Source: Saprospiraceae bacterium (GTDB taxonomy: Bacteria > Bacteroidota > Bacteroidia > Chitinophagales > Saprospiraceae). Taken from it: DNA of 64,000 bases. Every line of letters starts with the position of its first letter. Within the stretch, counting starts at the first letter, position 1. Under the pieces are notes generated by a model. The model searched no databases, was not told the origin of the DNA, and saw only the letters and a program-made list of their open reading frames with translations. The position numbers and the translations under genes were made by a program. This document shows positions 55,850 through 64,000 of the stretch, one piece after another. The stretch is from assembly GCA_024103005.1 (NCBI GenBank), contig JAGFJA010000047.1, positions 117,787-181,786 on the forward strand, written 5' to 3'.

Positions 55850-57247
55850 CTATTTTCTGCCCACCATATCTTCAGGTCTTACCCATTTGTCAAAATCCTC
55901 ACCTGAAACATATCCTAATGCAATGGCAGCTTCTTTCAGAGTTGTGTTCTCTGAATGGGCCTTTTGGGCAATTTCTGCAGCTTTATAATATCCTATTTTA
56001 GTGTTTAATGCTGTAACCAACATCAATGAATGGTCAAGATTCTTTTTGATATTTGGTAAAATAGGTTCTATTCCTTGAGCACAATGAACATCAAAGGATA
56101 CGCATACCTCTCCTATTAGCTTAGCACTATGTAAAAAATTCTTTATCATAACCGGTTTAAAAACATTCAACTCAAAATGCCCGGTTGCCCCACTAACGTT
56201 TATTGCAACATCATTTCCAAGTACCTGCGCCGCCACCATGGTCATTGCCTCACATTGGGTCGGATTAACCTTGCCAGGCATAATTGAACTCCCTGGCTCG
56301 TTGCTTGGTATAGAAATCTCTCCTATTCCGCATCTTGGACCTGACGCCAGCAGCCGAATATCATTGGCAATTTTCATCAAACTTACTGCTATAGTTTTTA
56401 AAGCTCCATGAGCAGCTACTATTGCATCATGTGCAGCCAATGCTTCAAACTTGTTTGGTGCAGTAACAAATGTAATCCCCGTTAATTCAGATATATGTCT
56501 GGCTACATTCTCAGCATATCCCGGAGGTGTATTAATACCGGTTCCAACGGCTGTGCCACCCAAAGCCAATTCACTTAAATGACCAATTGTGTTTCTTATA
56601 TGCTTCAGCCCATGGCCCAATTGTGCCGCATAACCTGATAATTCCTGACCAAGTGTCAATGGTGTTGCATCCATTAAATGGGTTCGCCCAATCTTTACAA
56701 TATCCATAAATTGCTGAGATTTGGCTTCCAGTGTTGCTTTCAGTTGCTCTATACCGGGAATAGTTTTGTTTAACAATATCCTGACAGCTGCAATATGCAT
56801 AGCTGTCGGGAAGGTATCATTGGATGACTGAGATTTATTTACATCATCATTGGGTTTAAGATACTTTTCAGTATCATTTAAACTACCACCATTGAGCACA
56901 TGACTTCTGTAGGCAATAACCTCATTTACATTCATATTTGACTGGGTCCCCGAACCGGTTTGCCACACCACTAGCGGGAACTGATTATCCAATTTCCCTT
57001 CAAGTATCTCATTACAGACTTTAGAAATCAAATCTTTCTTATCTTCAGGTAGTACCCCAGCTTCAAAATTGGTAATTGCAGCTGCCTTTTTCAGGAAAGC
57101 AAAGGCTTCTATTATTTCATGCGGCATTCTGTCAATATCCCGGGCAATATCAAAATTTTCTATAGAACGTTGAGTCTGAGCACCCCAATACTTATCAGCT
57201 GGAACCTTCACTTGTCCGAGAGTGTCCTTTTCTATTCTGTATTCCAT
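55850..57247 (-). CDS. fumC: Class II fumarate hydratase
   Basis: 465 residues. It interconverts fumarate and malate without an iron-sulfur cluster. The signature [16 protein letters not shown], the substrate-site [14 protein letters not shown] and the active-site [11 protein letters not shown] are present. An iron-free fumarase suits an organism exposed to NO or peroxide, though it is also the normal aerobic enzyme. It has a -7 box 25 bases upstream (57272-57279). Confidence 0.97.
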   Translation of the reverse strand: MEYRIEKDTLGQVKVPADKYWGAQTQRSIENFDIARDIDRMPHEIIEAFAFLKKAAAITNFEAGVLPEDKKDLISKVCNEILEGKLDNQFPLVVWQTGSGTQSNMNVNEVIAYRSHVLNGGSLNDTEKYLKPNDDVNKSQSSNDTFPTAMHIAAVRILLNKTIPGIEQLKATLEAKSQQFMDIVKIGRTHLMDATPLTLGQELSGYAAQLGHGLKHIRNTIGHLSELALGGTAVGTGINTPPGYAENVARHISELTGITFVTAPNKFEALAAHDAIVAAHGALKTIAVSLMKIANDIRLLASGPRCGIGEISIPSNEPGSSIMPGKVNPTQCEAMTMVAAQVLGNDVAINVSGATGHFELNVFKPVMIKNFLHSAKLIGEVCVSFDVHCAQGIEPILPNIKKNLDHSLMLVTALNTKIGYYKAAEIAQKAHSENTTLKEAAIALGYVSGEDFDKWVRPEDMVGRK

Positions 57248-57271
57248 TATTTATTTAATATATTTATATGA

Positions 57272-57279
57272 CAAATTTA
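57272..57279 (-). promoter_or_regulatory. -7 box of fumC
   Basis: TAAATTTG on the minus strand, between the mltG stop and the fumC ATG. Confidence 0.6.
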
Positions 57280-57286
57280 ATTATTT

Positions 57287-58318
57287 TTAAAGTGATAGTC
57301 CTTGCTTCGTCAACCAGTCTCTGTAAATATTTGCATTTTGGACATGGGCTGCGAAGGTTTCAGCAAAATTATGCCTCCCTGATTCATCCGGGCGTGCACA
57401 CATATATAAGTAATTATGTTTTTCGTGATTCAATACGGCATCTATGCCTGAAACAGTAGCCATGCTAATAGGTCCGGGTGGTAATCCTTTATTGATATAT
57501 GTATTATAAGGAGATTGAATCGCGATATGCTTATTTGTTACTCTTTTAATTGTGAAGTCATTATTCGCAAACACAACCGTTGGATCTGCCTGCAATGGCA
57601 TACCCCGGGCAAGCCGATTTAAATACAATCCTGCTATCGTCGGCTTTTCTGCATCAGATTGTGTCTCCTTATCTACAATAGAAGCAAGTGTATATACCTG
57701 AGCCTTTGTCAGACCTAGTTCTTTTAATTTATCCATCCTTTGATTTTTGTTCCAAAACTCATCACACTCCTTTTTCATTTTAAGGATAAATGACAGTGGA
57801 TTAATCGTCCAATATACCTGATAAGTATTTGGGATAAAAAGTGTCATAACATTTTCTTTATCAACACCTAAAGAATCCAGGAAGGTAGAATCAGTCAAAG
57901 CCAGAGAGAAATCTATTGAATCAGCTTCCAATTTCCTGCCTAAATATGCGGCCACATTTTCAACTTTGCGCATTGGATTGACTACTAAATTAACCGGAGC
58001 TTGCTTCCCTCTTGACAGATAATCCAATAATTGCACATTGTTCCAGCCTGATTTTATCTTATATCTGCCGGGAATTAAGTGCTTATCCTTAAACCCCATT
58101 ATACCGGCTGTTTTAAATAAGCTTTCAGAATTTTTAATTAAGCCTTGTACACTTAATGAGTCTGCAAGTTGCGTCAAGCTCTCATTTTTGTAAACAAATA
58201 CATAAGTTTCCTCTGCTTTGTCAGTAACATTGGGAAAAATGCTGTCTTTGAACACAACAATCAAGACAATAGCCAATAACGCAAGTCCAGCTAACAGGAT
58301 AAATGTCTTTTTTTTCAT
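57287..58318 (-). CDS. mltG: Endolytic transglycosylase MltG
   Basis: 343 residues. One N-terminal membrane helix (about 5-25), a LysM-like segment, and the YceG catalytic domain with SIVDKETQSDAEKPTIAG and LNRLARGMPLQADPTV. It cleaves nascent glycan strands during peptidoglycan synthesis. It lies 49 bases after panB on the same strand and may share its transcript. Confidence 0.93.
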   Translation of the reverse strand: MKKKTFILLAGLALLAIVLIVVFKDSIFPNVTDKAEETYVFVYKNESLTQLADSLSVQGLIKNSESLFKTAGIMGFKDKHLIPGRYKIKSGWNNVQLLDYLSRGKQAPVNLVVNPMRKVENVAAYLGRKLEADSIDFSLALTDSTFLDSLGVDKENVMTLFIPNTYQVYWTINPLSFILKMKKECDEFWNKNQRMDKLKELGLTKAQVYTLASIVDKETQSDAEKPTIAGLYLNRLARGMPLQADPTVVFANNDFTIKRVTNKHIAIQSPYNTYINKGLPPGPISMATVSGIDAVLNHEKHNYLYMCARPDESGRHNFAETFAAHVQNANIYRDWLTKQGLSL

Positions 58319-58367
58319 TTAAAGGGTAGTCGATTATGTAAATTTGTTAGAATTGAACACAGAACAT

Positions 58368-59183
58368 TTAGTATTGTTCGTCCTGATTAGGGAAATCACC
58401 TGATTTAACATCCTGAATGTATTTTTCAAATGCTTGTAACATTTTAGAATAAAGGTCTTCATAAATCCGTAAAAATCTAGGTCTGAATTCCTTGTTTATA
58501 CCGAGCATATCATGGGTTACCAAAACTTGTCCGTCCACCCCATTTCCTGCTCCGATGCCAATTACCGGTATGGTCAGTGTTTTTGCCACTTTGGCGGCTA
58601 AGACAGCAGGTATTTTTTCCAATACAATAGAAAAACATCCAAGGGATTCAAGATATCTGGCATCTTCAATCAAACGATTTGCTTCTTCTTCTTCTTTAGC
58701 CCTTACTGTATAGGTGCCAAATTTATAAATACTCTGCGGGGTAAGACCAAGGTGACCCATGACCGGAATACCTGCCGTAAGTATTCTTTTAACAGACTCT
58801 CCCACTTCCATCCCTCCTTCCAGCTTAACACCGTGTGCTCCGGCTTCTTTCATGATGCGAATGGCACTGTTTAAAGCTTTTTTACTGTCACCCTGATATG
58901 AACCAAATGGTAAATCAACGACAACAAAACTACGTGAAACAGCCCTGATTACTGATGCAGCATGATAAATCATTTGATCCAGGGTAATGGGTAGAGTGGT
59001 CTCATGTCCTGCCATCACATTGGAAGCTGAGTCTCCGACTAGAATTATATCTATACCGGCATCATCCAAAATACGCGCCATGCTGTAATCATAACCTGTT
59101 AGCATACTAATTTTTACGCCCTTATTCTTCATTTCCTGCATAATATGGGTCGTAACTCTTTTTACTTCCTGATGTACTGACAT
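58368..59183 (-). CDS. panB: 3-methyl-2-oxobutanoate hydroxymethyltransferase
   Basis: 271 residues, standard PanB length. It makes ketopantoate for coenzyme A. Signatures are [21 protein letters not shown], the metal-binding [18 protein letters not shown], and [22 protein letters not shown]. First gene of a probable panB-mltG transcript. Confidence 0.96.
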   Translation of the reverse strand: MSVHQEVKRVTTHIMQEMKNKGVKISMLTGYDYSMARILDDAGIDIILVGDSASNVMAGHETTLPITLDQMIYHAASVIRAVSRSFVVVDLPFGSYQGDSKKALNSAIRIMKEAGAHGVKLEGGMEVGESVKRILTAGIPVMGHLGLTPQSIYKFGTYTVRAKEEEEANRLIEDARYLESLGCFSIVLEKIPAVLAAKVAKTLTIPVIGIGAGNGVDGQVLVTHDMLGINKEFRPRFLRIYEDLYSKMLQAFEKYIQDVKSGDFPNQDEQY

Positions 59184-59227
59184 AAAATAGTTGTGTTAAA
59201 AATTATGGTGCAAGTTAAAAAAATGAC

Positions 59228-59235
59228 TACTTTCG
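59228..59235 (+). promoter_or_regulatory. -7 box variant of the lipoprotein gene at 59288
   Basis: TACTTTCG, one base off TAnnTTTG, 52 bases before the ATG. Confidence 0.45.
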
Positions 59236-59287
59236 CAGGTATTTTATTTAAAACAAATCACTCATTTAATAAAATGTATTTAAATAT

Positions 59288-60322
59288 ATGCGTCTTATAA
59301 AGGGTTTCAGTCTTTTTGTTTTACAATGTTTATTAATTTTTTCTTTCACCTCCTGTAACAATGATTTAGAATTAATAGGAGGACAAATAGAGGTCCCTGT
59401 AGTATATGGAGCGATTTCATCTACACAGGATTTTGTTTTTATCAGGTTGGAAAGAGCATTCGGAGATAATAATATTGAGCCTTCCATCATTTCCAAAAAT
59501 CCTGACAGTCTCTATTATCAGGACGCAGTCGTAACCATCAGCCTTCCTGAGAAGAATTTTTCAGTCAATTTAATTAAAACCGACGCATCTACTTTGGGCT
59601 TCGTAAGAGATACAGGTGCTTTTGCCACCACACCTAATTATATATATATGGTAAAAAAAGACCAGTTTATCTTCGAACCGGGGGGCGAATATCAACTAAC
59701 TATTGATGTTAAAGGGAAACAATATGTAGCTAAAACAATTCTGGTCAATGAAATAGAAATCGTGATTCCCACCCTTACCAGTCAGATAGGATTAATACCT
59801 ACTTTAAAAGAATTGCCAAGCCAACTCCCTAAGATTATATACGAACCTATTGGAGCAAACCGTAAGGCTGATCCAGCAGTACTTAGCCTTAGTGTGCGGT
59901 TTAATTACAATGAAAAAGATTCCAGAATAGGAGATAATTATGAAAAAAAGAGTGTAATAGTACCTGTAACTGGCTCAGTCATTACGGACGACAACACTAC
60001 TTTTAGGTATTCGCCCAACAGATTATATGAATACCTCAGAGACAATCTTGAAAAAGACCCTGCTTTTGAAAGATATTTTACTTCACTTGATTTTATTATT
60101 ACCACCGGAGGTAAAGAGTATCTCAGTTTTACTGCTGCGCTTGCTGCCAATGCCGGAATTACCGGTACTCAGGATTTTCCACTATACTCGAATATCTCCG
60201 GAGGTCAGGGTATTTTTACCTCCAAAAATACTCAGGAATTTACCGGTTTCAATATTAGCAATGCTTCATTGGACTCACTTGCTTTTAGCAGATATACCAT
60301 TGGTCTGAATTTCAGAAAATAA
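59288..60322 (+). CDS. Lipoprotein of unknown function (DUF4249-like)
   Basis: 344 residues. The lipobox FTSC is near residue 23, followed by EVPVVYGAISSTQDFVFIRLERAFGDNN and a region of beta-strands (FEPGGEYQLTIDVKGKQY). The layout recalls the DUF4249 lipoproteins that often accompany TonB receptors, but no receptor gene adjoins it. Function unknown. Confidence 0.75.
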   Translation: MRLIKGFSLFVLQCLLIFSFTSCNNDLELIGGQIEVPVVYGAISSTQDFVFIRLERAFGDNNIEPSIISKNPDSLYYQDAVVTISLPEKNFSVNLIKTDASTLGFVRDTGAFATTPNYIYMVKKDQFIFEPGGEYQLTIDVKGKQYVAKTILVNEIEIVIPTLTSQIGLIPTLKELPSQLPKIIYEPIGANRKADPAVLSLSVRFNYNEKDSRIGDNYEKKSVIVPVTGSVITDDNTTFRYSPNRLYEYLRDNLEKDPAFERYFTSLDFIITTGGKEYLSFTAALAANAGITGTQDFPLYSNISGGQGIFTSKNTQEFTGFNISNASLDSLAFSRYTIGLNFRK

Positions 60323-60329
60323 ATAGTCA

Positions 60330-60531
60330 AATTTTACAGACTTGACAAGCATATTCCCTACGCGTGAGGGATAGAAGCGGCACGAGCGACGACAGGAGCG
60401 AAGTATAGCGGATAGCCCGACCATGGACCCTTCCATGGGCACGCCCACATTAATATCAACAATTGAATTCTCTGACAGTTTTTCCGCTTTTTGTAGGATA
60501 ATCTGAAAAAATAACATACCAATTTTACAGA
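60330..60531. repeat. Segment bounded by an 11-bp direct repeat, containing a GC-rich block
   Basis: AATTTTACAGA occurs at 60330-60340 and again at 60521-60531. Between them is the structured block 60356-60447. The direct repeat could be a target duplication or chance. Confidence 0.35.
60356..60447 (-). repeat. GC-rich structured repeat of Bacteroidota type
   Basis: Read on the minus strand it contains GTCGGGCTATCCGCTATAC followed later by GCTTCTATCCCTCACGCG, plus hairpins CCATGG-CCATGG and CCCT-AGGG. I recognise this pattern as an intergenic element that recurs in many Bacteroidota genomes; this is from memory, not a search. It lies downstream of a lipoprotein gene and 170 bases before dnaK. 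Confidence 0.55.
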
Positions 60532-60619
60532 AAGTGTACCTATGCGTCATTTTGTCATGTATTATTGCTATGGTACAATTATTGACTATTCTGTGTAAAA
60601 TAATTCAAAAACAATTGAT

Positions 60620-62539
60620 ATGGGAAAAATAATAGGTATAGACTTAGGAACTACCAATTCGTGTGTCGCTGTAATGGAGGGAAACGAACCGGTAGTTATC
60701 GCAAATGAAGAAGGATCACGCACTACTCCTTCTATTGTAGCATTTATGGACAATGGTGAGCGTAAAATAGGCGCTCCCGCTAAAAGACAGGCAATCACCA
60801 ATCCGAAAAGGACTATTGCTTCAATTAAAAGGTATATGGGGCATCGTTATTCTGAAATAACTCAGGAAGCCGAGCACTCTGCCTATAAGGTTTTGAAAGG
60901 TGACAATGATACAGTTAGGGTAGAAATTGATGGAAGATTTTATACTCCTCAGGAAATTTCCGCTATGATTCTTCAGAAAATGAAGAAGACTGCTGAAGAA
61001 TTTTTAGGTCAGGAAGTTACCGAAGCCGTGGTAACTGTACCCGCTTATTTCAACGATTCTCAGCGTCAGGCTACTAAAGAAGCCGGAGAAATAGCGGGAT
61101 TGACTATTAAACGTATCATCAATGAACCTACAGCTGCTGCTTTGGCATACGGATTGGATAAAAAACACAAAGATTCAACCATAGCCGTATATGACTTAGG
61201 AGGTGGAACATTCGATATCTCTATACTGGAATTGGGTGACGGAGTATTTGAAGTTAAATCAACCAATGGTGATACCTTACTTGGTGGTGATGACTTTGAC
61301 TCCAAAATTATCAACTGGCTTGCTGAACTTTTCATAGCTCAGGAGAATATTGACCTCAGAAAAGATCCGATGGCCTTACAAAGGCTAAAGGAAGCTGCTG
61401 AAAAAGCTAAAATAGAGTTATCATCAAGTAACGAAACTGAGATAAACCTGCCATATGTGACTGCAGTAGATGGTGTTCCAAAACACTTGGTTACTAAATT
61501 AAGCAGGTCTAAATTTGAGCAATTGACAGATGATCTGGTTTCCAGAAGTATCGAGCCTTGCCGTCAGGCGTTGAAGGATGCAGGTCTGACAACCAACGAT
61601 ATAGATGAAGTTATTCTAGTAGGTGGTTCAACCAGAATACCTAAAATTCAGGAAGCTGTAGAACAGTTTTTCGGCAAAAAGCCTAGCAAAGGAGTAAATC
61701 CTGATGAAGTGGTGGCGATAGGTGCTGCTATTCAGGGCGGTGTATTGAGTGGAGATGTAAAAGATATACTCTTGTTGGATGTTACTCCTCTTTCTATGGG
61801 TATAGAAACTATGGGAGGTGTTTATGATATCGTTATCGAAGCCAACTCCACCATACCTACCAAGAAATCAAAGATTTACTCTACGGCAGCGGACAATCAG
61901 CCATCAGTTGAAATCCATGTATTGCAGGGTGAAAGGCCAATGGCTAAAGATAACAGAACCATAGGAAGATTCACGCTTGGAGATATTCCGCCGGCACCTA
62001 GAGGGGTTCCGCAAATTGAGGTATCATTTGATATAGATGCCAACGGTATATTGAAGGTATCTTCAAAAGATAAGGGTACCGGCAAAGAGCAAAGCATAAA
62101 AATCGAAGCTTCGACCGGCTTATCAAAAGAAGAGATCGAAAGAATGCGTGCTGAGGCTGCCGCCAATGCTGACGCTGACAAAAAGGCAAAAGAGAGAATT
62201 GAAAAATTAAATGCAGCTGACTCGTTGATATTCCAGTCCGATAAGCAATTGAAGGAGTATGGCGATAAGATATCACCTAATAATAAGTCAGCCATAGAAT
62301 CTGCATTGAACAATTTGAAGGATGCACACAAGACAGAAGATCTGGCAAAAATCGATTCTGCTACAGAAGCATTAAATAATGCATGGCAGGCTGCCAGCCA
62401 GGAAATGTATCAGGCATCTCAATCTGGAGCAGATGGTAACACCAATAATTCTTCTCAGCAACATCCAAATGAAGGGAATAGCTCTACTTCTGAAGATGTC
62501 ACTGATGTAGAGTTTGAAGAAGTAGATAATAAAAATTAA
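60620..62539 (+). CDS. dnaK: Chaperone DnaK (Hsp70)
   Basis: 639 residues. The nucleotide-binding domain starts [20 protein letters not shown] and carries [16 protein letters not shown] and [14 protein letters not shown]. The substrate domain follows from about 390, and the tail ends [12 protein letters not shown]. It folds proteins with DnaJ and GrpE, which are not encoded here. No CIRCE element was seen in the upstream 120 bases. A hairpin terminator follows. Confidence 0.99.
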   Translation: MGKIIGIDLGTTNSCVAVMEGNEPVVIANEEGSRTTPSIVAFMDNGERKIGAPAKRQAITNPKRTIASIKRYMGHRYSEITQEAEHSAYKVLKGDNDTVRVEIDGRFYTPQEISAMILQKMKKTAEEFLGQEVTEAVVTVPAYFNDSQRQATKEAGEIAGLTIKRIINEPTAAALAYGLDKKHKDSTIAVYDLGGGTFDISILELGDGVFEVKSTNGDTLLGGDDFDSKIINWLAELFIAQENIDLRKDPMALQRLKEAAEKAKIELSSSNETEINLPYVTAVDGVPKHLVTKLSRSKFEQLTDDLVSRSIEPCRQALKDAGLTTNDIDEVILVGGSTRIPKIQEAVEQFFGKKPSKGVNPDEVVAIGAAIQGGVLSGDVKDILLLDVTPLSMGIETMGGVYDIVIEANSTIPTKKSKIYSTAADNQPSVEIHVLQGERPMAKDNRTIGRFTLGDIPPAPRGVPQIEVSFDIDANGILKVSSKDKGTGKEQSIKIEASTGLSKEEIERMRAEAAANADADKKAKERIEKLNAADSLIFQSDKQLKEYGDKISPNNKSAIESALNNLKDAHKTEDLAKIDSATEALNNAWQAASQEMYQASQSGADGNTNNSSQQHPNEGNSSTSEDVTDVEFEEVDNKN

Positions 62540-62558
62540 GATTTTCTGATGCTATATG

Positions 62559-62588
62559 AAGCCGGGCGAGAGTCCGGCTTTTTTTTTT
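62559..62588 (+). terminator. Terminator of dnaK
   Basis: AAGCCGG and CCGGCTT around an 8-base loop, followed by about ten T. Confidence 0.9.
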
Positions 62589-62707
62589 GCTTACCTGAAT
62601 TTTATTTTACCGAATCAAAACCGATTATCAAAACACCCTGCTAATAAAATTTTTTAGATATAAAAATTATTCATATATTAGAAGAAATTTTTACAAAAAA
62701 ATAAAAT

Positions 62708-63328
62708 ATGAACAAATCTATTATAACATTAAAAAACAGGGCTTTAGATTCACTCAGAAATAATTGGGGGCTTGCTATCGGGGTATTTATTGTTTTTCAA
62801 ATAGTAATAGGGGCATCCTCATTATTTTTTATAGGACCAATTCTAATATCAGGACCATTATTACTTGGGGCCGCAATATTTACGCTTAATTTATCAAGAA
62901 AGTACCCTATAGAATTCAGTCAATTATTTGATGGGTTCAACCGTTTTGGAACAGCCCTGGGAGCGCATCTTTTAAGCCTTATTTACATATTTTTGTGGTC
63001 CCTGCTGTTAATTATACCCGGAATAATAGCAGCGCTCTCCTACTCCATGACATTTTTTATTATTGCGGATAATCCTACTATTTCTGCAGATGAAGCAATA
63101 ACTACGAGTAAAGAAATGATGAATGGCCATAAGATGGACTTGTTAATACTATATCTGAGTTTTATTGGTTGGTTTATATTATGTTTTTTTACCTTTTTCA
63201 TTGGATTACTATGGTTGATTCCCTATATGCAAGTTACTATTGCCAATTTTTATGATGAAGTACGAAAAGAATATTATAATGAAGAGGATGATCCTTTGTC
63301 TGGTTTAGGCAAAACGGTAGAGTATTAA
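62708..63328 (+). CDS. DUF975-type membrane protein
   Basis: 206 residues with about five membrane helices. It begins ITLKNRALDSLRNNWGLAIG and contains GPLLLGAAIFTLNLSRK and LLIIPGIIAALSYSMTFFI, features of the DUF975 family. The C-terminus is acidic. Function unknown. Monocistronic, 168 bases after dnaK. Confidence 0.82.
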   Translation: MNKSIITLKNRALDSLRNNWGLAIGVFIVFQIVIGASSLFFIGPILISGPLLLGAAIFTLNLSRKYPIEFSQLFDGFNRFGTALGAHLLSLIYIFLWSLLLIIPGIIAALSYSMTFFIIADNPTISADEAITTSKEMMNGHKMDLLILYLSFIGWFILCFFTFFIGLLWLIPYMQVTIANFYDEVRKEYYNEEDDPLSGLGKTVEY

Positions 63329-63520
63329 AATCTTGTCATAGCAGGCTTATTTTTTAAAATAGTTTTTAATGATTGTTTATTAATCAGAATCTGAATTAGG
63401 GTCTATAAATATATTTTAAATATAAAGAAGTTGTAATTCATATTGAGGTTGCACGAATCTCTTTATTGATTTGAGGAATAATTGAGAGTGAAATGAAGGG
63501 TGGAATTTTTAGGGACAATT

Positions 63521-63668
63521 CGGAGTAGGTAGTTAAATAATATTATAAATAATTAAATATCAATTATTTACAGAATTTGAGGTTTATTTTTAACGTCAAA
63601 AGTGATCGCAAATTTTGTCATATTCAATAATACCGTAACCGGATGTTATTACTTAACTACCTACTTCA
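63521..63668. repeat. Inverted-repeat element, copy 3
   Basis: 148 bp. Starts CGGAGTAGGTAGTTAAATAA and ends TACTTAACTACCTACTTCA, the same orientation as copy 2. The ends match the other copies; the interior does not align well by eye. Confidence 0.8.
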
Positions 63669-63902
63669 ATAAGCAATAAACAAAACACCAAACATTATTT
63701 TCCAAACCTCTGAATACGTTGTATTGTGACCCATTTGTGGGTCTTAAATGAAATTAGATGGACGTAGATTTGCCGGAAACTCGAAGAATATAGAGATTAA
63801 TGCTTTGGATTATTGTAAATCAGATATTTGCAAAATCAGACGAATAAAAATTGATTATTTTTTTGCAAAATCTAAGTAGTATTTCATAAACTGTGTAAGT
63901 TG

Positions 63903-63969
63903 AAAAGTTATTCTGGAAATTTTTTGAACTTCCCCAAAAAGTTCAAAAAAATTTACGGAAATAACTTTT
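63903..63969. repeat. Long imperfect inverted repeat near the window end
   Basis: Outer arms AAAAGTTATT and AATAACTTTT, inner arms TTTTTTGAACTT and AAGTTCAAAAAA, loop rich in C. With the T-run after it, it could act as a terminator or be the tip of a mobile element cut by the window edge. Confidence 0.55.
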
Positions 63970-64000
63970 TTATTAACTTTAAAAATTTATACAGTAATGA

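Larger units (their letters stand above)
63329..64000. other. Non-coding end of the window with a repeat element and a long inverted repeat
   Basis: 672 bp. It holds copy 3 of the inverted-repeat element (63521-63668), a small hairpin GACCCA/TGGGTC (63728-63743), a 43-codon ORF at 63748-63879 that I do not trust, and a long hairpin at 63903-63969. No convincing gene. Confidence 0.65.

Noticed and set aside
60275..60619. CIRCE-type heat-shock operator upstream of dnaK, and the 91-codon minus ORF there
   Set aside because: No TTAGCACTC/GAGTGCTAA pair is present. The ORF is only the GC-rich repeat read as protein.
50164..63668. The GTAGGTAG repeats as a CRISPR array or tandem repeat
   Set aside because: The copies are kilobases apart, with inverted ends and no regular spacers; no cas genes.
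63748..63879. 43-codon ORF starting MKLDGRRFAG
   Set aside because: The first residues recall the start of a neutral zinc metallopeptidase family, but the rest does not, and there is no promoter; at most a remnant.

Overview
The window is an AT-rich chromosomal segment of a Bacteroidota bacterium. The evidence is a SusC/SusD pair with SusE/SusF-type lipoproteins, a lipidated TamA-like protein, DUF5686 and CarboxypepD_reg proteins, very few Shine-Dalgarno sequences, and many promoters of the Bacteroidota type (-7 box TAnnTTTG, sometimes with TTTG or TTG about 20 bases upstream). The mix of housekeeping genes and free-living respiratory genes suggests an environmental lineage, perhaps Saprospiria or Chitinophagia. 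That placement is a guess.

Layout. 0-5 kb: a family M49 peptidase, then a TonB-dependent receptor on the minus strand whose leader carries a TPP riboswitch. 5-6 kb: a lone GT2 glycosyltransferase. 6.2-15.8 kb: a nitric-oxide locus. It holds a CuA subunit II, a heme-copper subunit I lacking the active-site tyrosine, a SCO/SenC copper protein and a membrane protein (the norSY-senC-orf1 arrangement). These are followed by two small unknown genes, a methyltransferase, a RIC/ScdA di-iron repair protein, a lipoprotein azurin, a DUF488 protein, a DoxX-like protein, an ECF sigma factor, a GTP cyclohydrolase I and a flavin reductase. 16-31 kb: mostly housekeeping and envelope genes (purA, biotin carboxylase, PabC-like lyase, MnmD-like methyltransferase, tRNA-Gln, tamL, TrmH, ExbB/ExbD) and two small genes. 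31-36 kb: a second GTP cyclohydrolase I, then a three-gene polysaccharide cluster (GT4, asparagine-synthase-like, flippase). 36-39 kb: a sodium:solute symporter overlapping a PIF1-like helicase. 39-46.5 kb: a Sus-like glycan-binding operon with no hydrolase. 46.5-64 kb: UbiA-like plus methyltransferase, LemA plus TPM proteins, a 2-oxoacid dehydrogenase E1 fusion, recA, a decayed ISXO2-type transposase, fumC, panB-mltG, dnaK and a DUF975 membrane protein.

The NO locus reads as one physiological unit. The CuA/heme-copper pair would reduce NO with electrons from azurin, SCO would supply copper, RIC would repair nitrosylated iron centres, and the ECF factor could control part of the set. The duplicated GTP cyclohydrolase I in this locus has no obvious explanation.

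Three intergenic segments of about 148 bp (near 50.2, 55.6 and 63.5 kb) share inverted terminal repeats with GTAGGTAG cores. They look like a small non-autonomous repeat family. A separate GC-rich structured block sits upstream of dnaK. No CRISPR array, rRNA or prophage was seen.
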